This document shows, one piece after another, positions 32,809 to 38,506 of a stretch of 64,000 nt of DNA. Made by a program: the position numbers and the translations under genes. The notes beneath the pieces are model-generated. The model saw only the letters and a program-made list of their open reading frames with translations, was not told the origin of the DNA and made no database searches. The DNA is taken from assembly GCA_052161605.1 (NCBI GenBank), contig CP197409.1; one strand, given 5' to 3'. This DNA comes from JBKCUI01 sp052161605. Its GTDB lineage: Bacteria > Planctomycetota > Planctomycetia > Pirellulales > Pirellulaceae. Every line of letters starts with the position of its first letter. Within the stretch, counting starts at the first letter, position 1.

Positions 32809-32937
32809 TGCATCGTGCAGGAATCGAACCTGCTTATCCCTTGGGCTTTGACATCGCGTATCTACCGCTTATTCAAGCAAGCACCTTGCGGGATACCTAG
32901 CTTGTTTCAGGCGTGTCACCATCCACGCCGACGATGC
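32809..32937 (-). ncRNA. tRNA-like RNA with enlarged central region (129 nt)
   Basis: The ends form a tRNA-like acceptor (GCATCGT with ACGATGC) and a perfect T arm (GCAGG-TTCGATT-CCTGC). A 5'-side stem GCGTG/CACGC with ATGGT in the loop resembles a D arm. The central part is far too long for a tRNA: CAAGC and GCTTG enclose 17 bases, and about 44 bases follow before the T arm, able to form GTATC/GATAC with CCGC/GCGG. No CCA is encoded. It could be a decayed or intron-bearing tRNA, or a tRNA mimic. It lies in a leader between phage early genes. Confidence 0.45.
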
Positions 32938-33030
32938 AAAACTAACTAAAAGCTTTTACATTGATCGTTGATCTTCCCACGTTGTATCACTCACAATCAA
33001 TCTCCTTCGTTAATAACTAATCGCAACCAA

Positions 33031-33112
33031 TCGACCGCCCAGGGTTCGAACCTGGATCTCCTGCGACGTCGCCCAACATCTCGCAGTGCTCTACCAATTG
33101 AGCTAGCGGCCT
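33031..33112 (-). tRNA. tRNA gene with expanded anticodon loop (anticodon unclear)
   Basis: Canonical D arm (GCTC-AATTGGTA-GAGC), T arm (CCAGG-TTCGAAC-CCTGG), five-base variable loop and a six-pair acceptor with an A-G mismatch at the end. The anticodon stem CTGCG/CGCAG encloses 16 bases (AGATGTTGGGCGACGT) instead of 7. One more A-T pair leaves a 14-base loop. GTT (Asn) preceded by T is a possible anticodon, but the standard loop cannot be drawn. A 9-base insertion would explain it. No CCA encoded. Confidence 0.5.
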
Positions 33113-33116
33113 ATTT

Positions 33117-33309
33117 GCCAGGGTTATCGCTTTGTACCTGGCTCCTCTCGCTAGAGAGACAGTCACTGTGACGCCAGTAACCAACGGGCTGATTAACGTG
33201 GAGCCAAACCACGTGGATAAATCTCGGTGATCGAGGCCAGGCACCGACACCCGACCACCGAGCCGACTCCATGCGAGCATCACGCACTTTGCCGGATATT
33301 TCAAAAAAT
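33117..33309. other. Non-coding spacer with short hairpins
   Basis: No convincing coding frame. Seen: GCCAGG...CCTGGC (about 33117-33142) and GTCACTGTGAC. The stretch lies between the tRNA-like genes and the larger hairpin downstream of the SSB-like gene; together with 33310-33423 it makes about 300 bases without a gene. Confidence 0.4.
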
Positions 33310-33380
33310 GGTGCGGGGCTCAGGCTGGCAAGAATGAACTAAAACCCAGCCCGATCTGTTGGAGAAACTCACCCCGCACC
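33310..33380 (-). ncRNA. Long structured hairpin in non-coding spacer
   Basis: GGTGCGGGG (33310-33318) pairs perfectly with CCCCGCACC (33372-33380). Inside, GGCTGG (33323-33328) pairs with CCAGCC (33346-33351). It may be a small RNA or an elaborate terminator downstream of the SSB-like gene. No open frame covers it convincingly. Confidence 0.4.
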
Positions 33381-33391
33381 GCGTCGACCAT

Positions 33392-33423
33392 CTAGCAGCC
33401 AACATGCACCCAAAACCTGCTAG
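33392..33423 (-). terminator. Hairpin at the end of the SSB-like gene
   Basis: CTAGCAG (33392-33398) pairs with CTGCTAG (33417-33423), which includes the stop codon of the SSB-like gene. No clear U-run follows. Confidence 0.4.
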
Positions 33424-34070
33424 ATGTCGCACAAATCTGCATCAGTCACGCGAGAGGTAGACGAACTCGCGGAAGCCGATGCGGATTTCTTCTTGGTAAG
33501 CACATCGAAGTATTCGGGCTTGTGTCGGTTCTCGGCTGGGGCGATCGTCGCGAGGAGCTTGGCGTTCATCTCAGCACCCTTGGCCCGAGGATCATCAACG
33601 TGGTAAATGTTCGCCCACACGAGCTGCGGCTTCTTGCCCTTCTTGCCGTCCTTCTTGGTGTATTCCTCGATCTCAACCTCAACAACGATCTGGGAGCCGA
33701 CAGCATCCTCGAGGTTCACCGTGGCTCGCGTGCCCAACTGATCGAGCTTGACCAGATCGCAAGCGATCGCAAAAGCGGCTTGCTTCTTGCGGCTCCATGT
33801 GTTGCCTTTCGAGTCGTCCGGCTGGTCGAACTTGGGACCCCAGAAGATCAACGAAAACTTCTTGTTCGCCTGCTCACCTCCGAGTACCTCTAGGGTACAG
33901 GAAAAGCCACCGGCCAGGGGTTTAACGAATCCGCCGTCATCGCCTTCGCCCTGATCGTTCGGCATGCTTTCAACGTGCATCGTCGAGACCGTCGCGTGGT
34001 ACTTGCCAGCCACCTCGAGGTATGCACTTGTGCCGCCAATGTCTTCGGGAATGTCAATTTCAAAGCCCAT
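33420..34070 (-). CDS. Single-strand DNA-binding-like protein (DUF669 style)
   Basis: A 216-aa protein starting MGFEIDIPEDIGGTSAYLEV with AAGGA before the ATG. Beta-rich residues 15-150 (KYHATVSTMHVESMPN; FSCTLEVLGGEQANKKFSLIFWG; GSQIVVEVEIEEYTKKDGKK) match phage DUF669/OB-like ssDNA-binding proteins. A serine/alanine linker then leads to an acidic end (TDADLCDI), like the protein-interaction tail of SSBs. It sits next to the RecT-like gene, as expected for an annealing system. Function inferred from fold pattern and context. Confidence 0.6.
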   Translation of the reverse strand: MGFEIDIPEDIGGTSAYLEVAGKYHATVSTMHVESMPNDQGEGDDGGFVKPLAGGFSCTLEVLGGEQANKKFSLIFWGPKFDQPDDSKGNTWSRKKQAAFAIACDLVKLDQLGTRATVNLEDAVGSQIVVEVEIEEYTKKDGKKGKKPQLVWANIYHVDDPRAKGAEMNAKLLATIAPAENRHKPEYFDVLTKKKSASASASSSTSRVTDADLCDI

Positions 34071-34082
34071 AACAAAATCCTT

Positions 34083-34276
34083 CTATTCACTTAGGAAACG
34101 GGTTAGTCTGCTCAGCTCGGCACCACTGACGGCCCAGCTGATCGGATAATCAAACAGTTCAAGAAACGAGTGCCACACTCGATCTGATCCAAAGCGATCG
34201 ACTAGCTGCCGGATCGCTCGTGGTTCACCCTCCCACCAATTGGCGGGAGCTAGGTAGGGTTTTCGGTGCCTCGACT
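34083..34276 (-). other. Coding-looking frame without a normal start codon
   Basis: Between the RecT-like and SSB-like genes an open frame reads SRHRKPYLAPANWWEGEPRA, continues RQLVDRFGSDRVWHSFLELF, and ends at TAG 34083-34085. Its composition looks like real protein, but no ATG, GTG or TTG occurs in frame after the upstream TGA. It may use a rare start, arise by a frameshift from the RecT-like gene end (34250), or be a decayed gene. Confidence 0.3.
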
Positions 34277-35206
34277 CAGCGATAAGGCAAAAACCGCATC
34301 AACCTCTTTGCGCTCGAGCACCTCGAGGAGCTTTGCACCCTCCGCGATCGTCAGGCCAGTTGCCTTGCCTTCGGGGATCCCAGCGTTGACCAGCTTCTCT
34401 TTCAGTCGCTTGGAGAAGTCAGGCTGAATCTGGTTGATCAAAGGGACTAGTTCGCGAATGCGGTTGACCATCTTCTCGGTGATCGGTGAGTCCGGATCGG
34501 GGAGTGGAATATCGGCACCTGCCAGGGGTTGGGGCTCCTCTACCAACGGAGTCTTCGGTTGTGGAACGTCGACTGGTGTTGGTGGCGGCTTGATCTCCAC
34601 TGGTGCCCTAGGAGTTGGCACCTCTGGAACAGCTCGCGAGTTGCCTTCCCCTGGCAGGTCCTCGATCTCCTCTTGTGTGTAGACTCCGTAGTTCACTTCG
34701 GGGCACATCGAACGGATCGCATCGGAAACAACCCGAGCGAACAGCATGATGGCGCGTGAACGTGGCGTGGCGTATTTCGCTTTCAATTGTGGTCGTTCGC
34801 CTTTGGCAAGCTTTTCGATCACCATCTGTTCCTTCATCTCCCTATCAGTGTGATAAGGAAACGTTTCTTGCTGTGCGTCCTCCCAGGAAAGGGAGAACGT
34901 TTTCTTGAGATCCCCAAACTCAAGCTCGATCGATGCGAGATCCGCCGTCTTGCTAATCAAACGACTCTTACCACCTCGCTCGTGAAACTCGGCCAACATC
35001 GTGTCATATTGCTTGAACGGCTTGCCGTTGACGATCTTGTTCCGCTTTGCGTATTCGAGCGGTGAGATCCCCGAGAGAAAACAATCTGTGGCGATCACCA
35101 CTCCTTGATCCATCGACTGACAGCCAAACATGCCGGACTTGGCAATGCTCTGGCCCAACTTCTCGATCGCTCCATAATTCGCGACCAATTCCGGATAAGT
35201 GCCCAT
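34250..35206 (-). CDS. RecT-family single-strand annealing protein (candidate)
   Basis: A 318-aa protein starting MGTYPELVANYGAIEKLGQS. The early region (SIAKSGMFGCQSMDQGVVIATDCFLSGISPLEYAKRNKIVNGKPFKQYDTML, described here in short pieces: SGMFGC, GISPLEYA, VNGKPFKQY) follows the RecT-like plan, and AKYATPRSRAIMLFARVVSD resembles its conserved helix. The C-terminal third is a proline-rich linker and a helical domain. The neighbours (SSB-like protein, PolB-type exonuclease, RecD2-like helicase) form a recombination set. A 15-base leader identical to that of the gene at 7108 precedes the ATG. Confidence 0.65.
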   Translation of the reverse strand: MGTYPELVANYGAIEKLGQSIAKSGMFGCQSMDQGVVIATDCFLSGISPLEYAKRNKIVNGKPFKQYDTMLAEFHERGGKSRLISKTADLASIELEFGDLKKTFSLSWEDAQQETFPYHTDREMKEQMVIEKLAKGERPQLKAKYATPRSRAIMLFARVVSDAIRSMCPEVNYGVYTQEEIEDLPGEGNSRAVPEVPTPRAPVEIKPPPTPVDVPQPKTPLVEEPQPLAGADIPLPDPDSPITEKMVNRIRELVPLINQIQPDFSKRLKEKLVNAGIPEGKATGLTIAEGAKLLEVLERKEVDAVFALSLSRGTENPT

Positions 35207-35210
35207 TAGA

Positions 35211-35225
35211 AACCATCCCCTTAAA
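35211..35225 (-). promoter_or_regulatory. 15-base translation leader shared with the gene at 7108
   Basis: Second copy of TTTAAGGGGATGGTT, four bases before the ATG of the RecT-like gene (TTTAAGGGGATGGTTTCTAATG). Confidence 0.55.
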
Positions 35226-35368
35226 GAATCCTAAAAATCAAACCTGTGTACAAAAAAGCAGGGTAGGAACACCACTTCCCGTTTAAGGCCGACCATGCTA
35301 GTTGCCCCATCCCAAAGCAACATCACAGCGTCATGCGGCCCCCTGCGACCCACCCGTCCCTAGTGGTT

Positions 35369-35617
35369 CTAAGCAGCCTCTTGCTGTTGGCCCGAAAGAA
35401 TCATCGCGACGTATTCCGCCGTCAGCTCGATGCGTTGCTCTTGCAGCTCGCGAAACCGCTTGACGATCTCCAATTGTTCGCGTACCAGCTCCAATTCAGC
35501 TTCACCCCCTGGCAGGCTGTCTTGGTTGATCGCGTGCAGATACAAACCGCCGATCAATGCCGTAGCGAGAATGCGATCGTGAATGAGTGAATTTTGGTAA
35601 TCGTGAATTGCCGACAT
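35369..35617 (-). CDS. Small hypothetical early protein
   Basis: An 82-aa protein starting MSAIHDYQNSLIHDRILATA with a helical, glutamate/leucine-rich second half (LELVREQLEIVKRFRELQEQ). No motif recognised. About 145 bases without a gene separate it from the RecT-like start. The CCTGGCAGG motif lies within it. Confidence 0.55.
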   Translation of the reverse strand: MSAIHDYQNSLIHDRILATALIGGLYLHAINQDSLPGGEAELELVREQLEIVKRFRELQEQRIELTAEYVAMILSGQQQEAA

Positions 35618-35644
35618 GGTATTTGGTGCCTTGTGATTGATGCC

Positions 35645-36340
35645 TTACAAACAGTTGCAGCGAGAAGCGAGTTCCCACGTCATATCGAGATCGTTGAACA
35701 AGTACTGCCGTGCGATCGCTCTCTTCTCAGATCCGCCGTTCCAAAGCTCGGAGAACATCGAGCCGTCAACGCCCTCGGTCTTGGCTCCAATCCCGCAAGC
35801 TCGGCAAATCGCATCTAGTGAGCCAGTGCCGTTGTACTGGCCTGCTTGCCAGACCTTGCGAAGATCGACGAAAAGCGTGTCGAGGTACTTGCCCTGAGCG
35901 AACAAGCACTTCGGCACCGAGATCCCGAGCACAATCGATCGACGGACCAGGAACGGAATATCGAAGTCGGAAATGTTGAACCCGATCATGTTGTTCGATG
36001 CTTGTCGCGACTGCTGATACAGCTGCCAGAATCGAGTCAGGATCGCATGCTCGGTGAGAACGACACCATTGGCACCGGTTTCACCCTGGCCGTGGATCGT
36101 CTTTTTCTCCGCTGTCTTGTAGCCGATCGCAAGCACCTGGCCGGACAGTGCCGAAAGTGCCGCCGACCGCTTGAACTCATCCTTAGCCGATGCGAGGTAT
36201 TCAGCGTACTTGGCCTGCTTGGTTTCTTCTTTCCAGTTCCGGTCGCCGATGAACTCGGCCATGGTCTTGGGCACGAACAGCTCGGTGATTACTTCATCAC
36301 TGGCAGGACCAGTCTCAATATCAAATATGATCGCACTCAC
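35645..36340 (-). CDS. PolB-type 3'-5' exonuclease (DnaQ superfamily)
   Basis: A 231-aa exonuclease starting at GTG 36340 after AGGAGA. DEDD motifs are visible: Exo I SAIIFDIETG, Exo II NNMIGFNISDFDIPFLVRRS, Exo III with LFNDLDMTWELA near the end. This is the predicted 3'-5' exonuclease family related to PolB proofreading domains, commonly paired with phage annealing proteins. It would degrade 3' ends to make substrate for the RecT-like protein. Confidence 0.8.
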   Translation of the reverse strand: MSAIIFDIETGPASDEVITELFVPKTMAEFIGDRNWKEETKQAKYAEYLASAKDEFKRSAALSALSGQVLAIGYKTAEKKTIHGQGETGANGVVLTEHAILTRFWQLYQQSRQASNNMIGFNISDFDIPFLVRRSIVLGISVPKCLFAQGKYLDTLFVDLRKVWQAGQYNGTGSLDAICRACGIGAKTEGVDGSMFSELWNGGSEKRAIARQYLFNDLDMTWELASRCNCL

Positions 36341-36381
36341 AATTGTCTCCTATCGTGTGCGGTGTGGTAAAAGGCGTCTCG

Positions 36382-36867
36382 CTACAGCTGCGATTCGCGT
36401 CTCTTGAAGTCTTCGATGTGCTCCTTGAGCGTTGCCTCGGCTGATTTGCCGTTCCAGCACATATCGAAAGCGGCCTCGGCAGATTGCGAACCGTCGGCGA
36501 TCTCTACGCCCATTACCTGGCAGGCCAAAAGCTCGCATCGTCGCATCTCAGCCCGACAAGCAAGAATCAACTGCTCGATCTTGCCCAGTTCGTCGAGCTT
36601 GCTCGTGTGGTCGTATCCGTGACAACCTGGTTCCATAGCCTCACCGTCGATCGAAAGGCGGGTAAGTTGTGAATAGGGGTGGAACATCTGCAACGCTTTG
36701 AACCGCTTGGTAGATCCGATGTGCTGCGAGGTGTCTTCGACGACCCATAGGCCGTCCATGTTCGCATGGATGAAGACGGTGATCGGTTCGCGGTTGGGCT
36801 CGACCAAGTGATAGTGCCCGCGAGTGATCGGTCGATTGTAAATGTCGCGTAAGATCGTGGTTTCCAT
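36382..36867 (-). CDS. Hypothetical early protein
   Basis: Taken from ATG 36867 (METTILRDIYNRPITRGHYH, 161 aa) with GGAGG upstream; an in-frame ATG at 36969 lies inside the preceding gene. The N-terminal half is beta-rich (GHYHLVEPNREPITVFIHAN; LWVVEDTSQHIGS), the C-terminal half helical with several cysteines (ILACRAEMRRCELLACQVMG). No family recognised. Confidence 0.55.
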   Translation of the reverse strand: METTILRDIYNRPITRGHYHLVEPNREPITVFIHANMDGLWVVEDTSQHIGSTKRFKALQMFHPYSQLTRLSIDGEAMEPGCHGYDHTSKLDELGKIEQLILACRAEMRRCELLACQVMGVEIADGSQSAEAAFDMCWNGKSAEATLKEHIEDFKRRESQL

Positions 36868-36917
36868 TTGGGGGTGCCTCCGTGGGAAACTGGGTGATGT
36901 GGTGTGGTTAGACGTGA

Positions 36918-37346
36918 TTAGTTCGAAATGAATTGAACAGCCAACGTCAGATAGTCGATCGTCCAGCAAAGAGCTTTGTACTCTGTTGAGTCTTTTTGAT
37001 CTGCGTACATTGGCTTCATGTCATTGAGATAGCGAAGCTCAGCTTCATAAGCTTCGCGCTGAGTCGAATAAAACGAGCCATGCTGTAAAGGAATCGATTC
37101 CTTCTCAGCTCGCATCGCAAGTTCTTCAAGCAAAATGCCATTTTGCTTTTTCTGGCCAAGCTCTGAAAATGGGACAAGAATAAGCTTTTCGTTTTCGTTC
37201 TTTGTCACCGCAAAGCATGTAGGCCGGAAAGCGAAAATGTCAAATTCCGAAGCAATGTCAATCGTGCAGAGTTGCCTAAAAACAACCTGCCCATATCGAA
37301 GCTTTCTAAGCTCTAAACGTGCCATAAAAAAATCCATTCTCCGCAT
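36918..37346 (-). CDS. Hypothetical early protein
   Basis: A 142-aa protein whose start may be ATG 37346 or the inner ATG 37325 (MARLELRKLRYGQVVFRQLC). The body is mixed alpha/beta with TCFAVTKNENEKLILVPFSE and ends in a hydrophobic helix (CWTIDYLTLAVQFIS). Base composition is more AT-rich than its neighbours. Function unknown. Confidence 0.55.
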   Translation of the reverse strand: MRRMDFFMARLELRKLRYGQVVFRQLCTIDIASEFDIFAFRPTCFAVTKNENEKLILVPFSELGQKKQNGILLEELAMRAEKESIPLQHGSFYSTQREAYEAELRYLNDMKPMYADQKDSTEYKALCWTIDYLTLAVQFISN

Positions 37347-37380
37347 CCATTGCCGTCACCGGCATGCGGTCTAAAAAAAA

Positions 37381-37536
37381 CTAGCTACGGCGAATAAGAA
37401 CGAAACCATCGATAGAACACTGGTCGTCACCAAAATGATTTGGAACGATGCGAGCAACGATGTAGCCGTCAGCTCGCAAAGCAGCGATTCGTTCGTGATC
37501 CAGTTCGGACACAACGATGAGTTCCGTGTTTTCCAT
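37381..37536 (-). CDS. Small hypothetical early protein (51 aa)
   Basis: The frame MENTELIVVSELDHERIAAL continues RADGYIVARIVPNHFGDDQC to TAG at 37381, giving 51 residues with a GGAGAAGG site before the ATG. It reads as a compact alpha/beta mini-protein. A longer overlapping frame (37371-37592) has poor composition and is rejected. Function unknown. Confidence 0.5.
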   Translation of the reverse strand: MENTELIVVSELDHERIAALRADGYIVARIVPNHFGDDQCSIDGFVLIRRS

Positions 37537-37686
37537 GACCTTCTCCGTAGCGGTCTAAGTCGTTCGTACGACCTTCGAGGAAGCATCCTCAAGAAGTCGT
37601 GTTGTTGTCTCGGTGCAGTGCTCGCGTCTCACGGCTTGCACTACACCCGTATTTGTACCAATTAGCGGTTCAATTGCAATAGGTCA

Positions 37687-37905
37687 CTAGGAATTTTTTT
37701 TTGGTTTTCCCGGCGACCGTCTTTCTTTTTGGTAGCGATCACACTCAGAACGTGTGAAAAGTAAAGAATTTCCTAGCTTTCTTGCAGGAGAAAGCAGGCT
37801 TCGCTTGCAGTAAGTACGAACCGTATCTTCAGCAACCCCAAGATAGCTTGCTGCTTCCCGGGTCGTGAAGTATTCCTCGTTGTTGCCTTTTATGCTCATT
37901 ATCAT
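37687..37905 (-). CDS. Excisionase-like HTH protein
   Basis: Taken from ATG 37905 (MIMSIKGNNEEYFTTREAAS, 72 aa). The helix-turn-helix YFTTREAASYLGVAEDTVRTYCKRSLL, with the following LLFTRSECDRYQKER, is the typical Xis/MerR-like (HTH_17) domain. The tail is basic (RRSPGKPKKNS). It is the first gene at the prophage end beside tRNA-Ser, where recombination directionality factors usually lie, and heads the minus-strand early operon. No integrase gene was found on this side. Confidence 0.7.
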   Translation of the reverse strand: MIMSIKGNNEEYFTTREAASYLGVAEDTVRTYCKRSLLSPARKLGNSLLFTRSECDRYQKERRSPGKPKKNS

Positions 37906-37953
37906 GACTCCAGTATTGTATTCACTATCGGTCCAATTACAACTGAAAAATAA

Positions 37954-38004
37954 GCTCGCTACGGGTGAGACTGATTCCAACACGCGAACCAAACCGCAGC
38001 GAGC
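37954..38004. promoter_or_regulatory. Inverted repeat near the prophage end
   Basis: GCTCGCT-A-CGG (from 37954) faces CCG-C-AGCGAGC (to 38004) in the non-coding stretch between the excisionase-like gene and tRNA-Ser. It could be an arm site for Xis/integrase or a terminator. Confidence 0.35.
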
Positions 38005-38039
38005 CTAAAAACAAACCGATTCACTTTTGCCTGTTTTCT

Positions 38040-38095
38040 GAAGATCACAAAGCAAACAAGCGATGATCGGAGCGGAGGACAAGGGATTCGAACCC
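38040..38095. other. Probable prophage attachment-site end (at tRNA-Ser 3' end)
   Basis: Phage-type early genes end within 170 bases of the tRNA 3' half, and on the other side host/toxin DNA begins. Integration into tRNA 3' ends is a well-known tyrosine-integrase habit. The matching att copy would be outside the window to the left, so the core cannot be defined. Confidence 0.5.
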
Positions 38096-38154
38096 TCAAC
38101 CGGTTACCCGGCGCCTGATTTCGAATCAGGTTCCTAACCATTCGGCTATCCTCC
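38073..38154 (-). tRNA. tRNA-Ser(CGA)
   Basis: An 82-nt class II tRNA: acceptor GGAGGAT/GTCCTCC with one G-U pair, anticodon arm CCTGA-TTCGAAA-TCAGG (anticodon CGA, codon UCG), a long variable arm CCGG-GTAA-CCGG and a T arm with TTCGAAT. No encoded CCA. Its 3' end faces the prophage, so it is the probable integration site. Confidence 0.95.
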
Positions 38155-38318
38155 CGGCCGGCGTAATTCTAGGAACTGTACCCGTCCTTAGCAAGTCCTA
38201 CGCTTGTTGCACTTACCGCTCGACCAACAACGCCTGACGGACTTGCTATATTCCCCCCAGACTGTCCTGACGAAACCGTGAAAGTTCAGGTGGTCCGAGA
38301 GGTCTTTCTGCCCAGACA

Positions 38319-38480
38319 GATATTCATTTCGACGGTAGCATCGACCCTGTCACGGGACGACGTCAATTCTCCGGACAGGGAATCGGGGAAATGGAAATCT
38401 CCGGAACCTACCACCATTCCGCCAGCGACACTCGCCAGGCAGGCTGGATATCTGGGCAGCGCATCAACGACGCGACTATG
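38319..38480 (+). pseudogene. Remnant of the toxin-carrier N-terminal region (frame-shifted)
   Basis: In frame 3 the DNA reads DIHFDGSIDPVTGRRQFSGQ, continues GIGEMEISGTYHHSASDTRQ and then AGWISGQRINDA. From about 38470 the continuation (RDYVREGIITNK, then HQEIGDFYTEG) is in another frame, that of the 38507 ORF. This shows a frameshift in an older, longer carrier gene. No start or signal peptide is found upstream before the tRNA, so the true N-terminus is lost. Confidence 0.6.
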
Positions 38481-38506
38481 TTCGCGAAGGCATCATCACG
38501 AACAAG

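Larger units (their letters stand above)
1324..36524. repeat. Interspersed 9-bp palindrome CCTG-S-CAGG, about 19 exact copies across the prophage
   Basis: Exact CCTGGCAGG or CCTGCCAGG read at about 1324, 9188, 10793, 12527, 15532, 18667, 18955, 21986, 23890, 25879, 28021, 29073, 29984, 31815, 32319, 34518, 34650, 35508 and 36516, plus many one-mismatch forms (for example 5423, 9719, 15002, 24723, 31209, 31416, 31712, 36300). Several copies extend to CTTCCCCTGGCAGGT. They occur in all reading frames (LPGEG, SLAG, PAREG, ACQ, PWQ) and in gaps between genes, so they are conserved as DNA. None was found from 38.2 to 64 kb. Confidence 0.8.

Noticed and set aside
32809..32937. Selenocysteine tRNA or tmRNA
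   Set aside because: No TCA anticodon in a proper loop, no 8-base acceptor with 5-base T stem in the required layout, and too short for tmRNA with no tag frame; kept only as a tRNA-like RNA.
37371..37592. 73-aa minus-strand frame
   Set aside because: Overlaps the better 51-aa frame (37381-37536), which has a proper start signal and protein-like composition.
38166..38250. Possible second tRNA beside tRNA-Ser
   Set aside because: Some stem-like pairings and a D-loop-like stretch occur, but there is no T arm (no TTCRA) and no anticodon arm; treated as non-coding.
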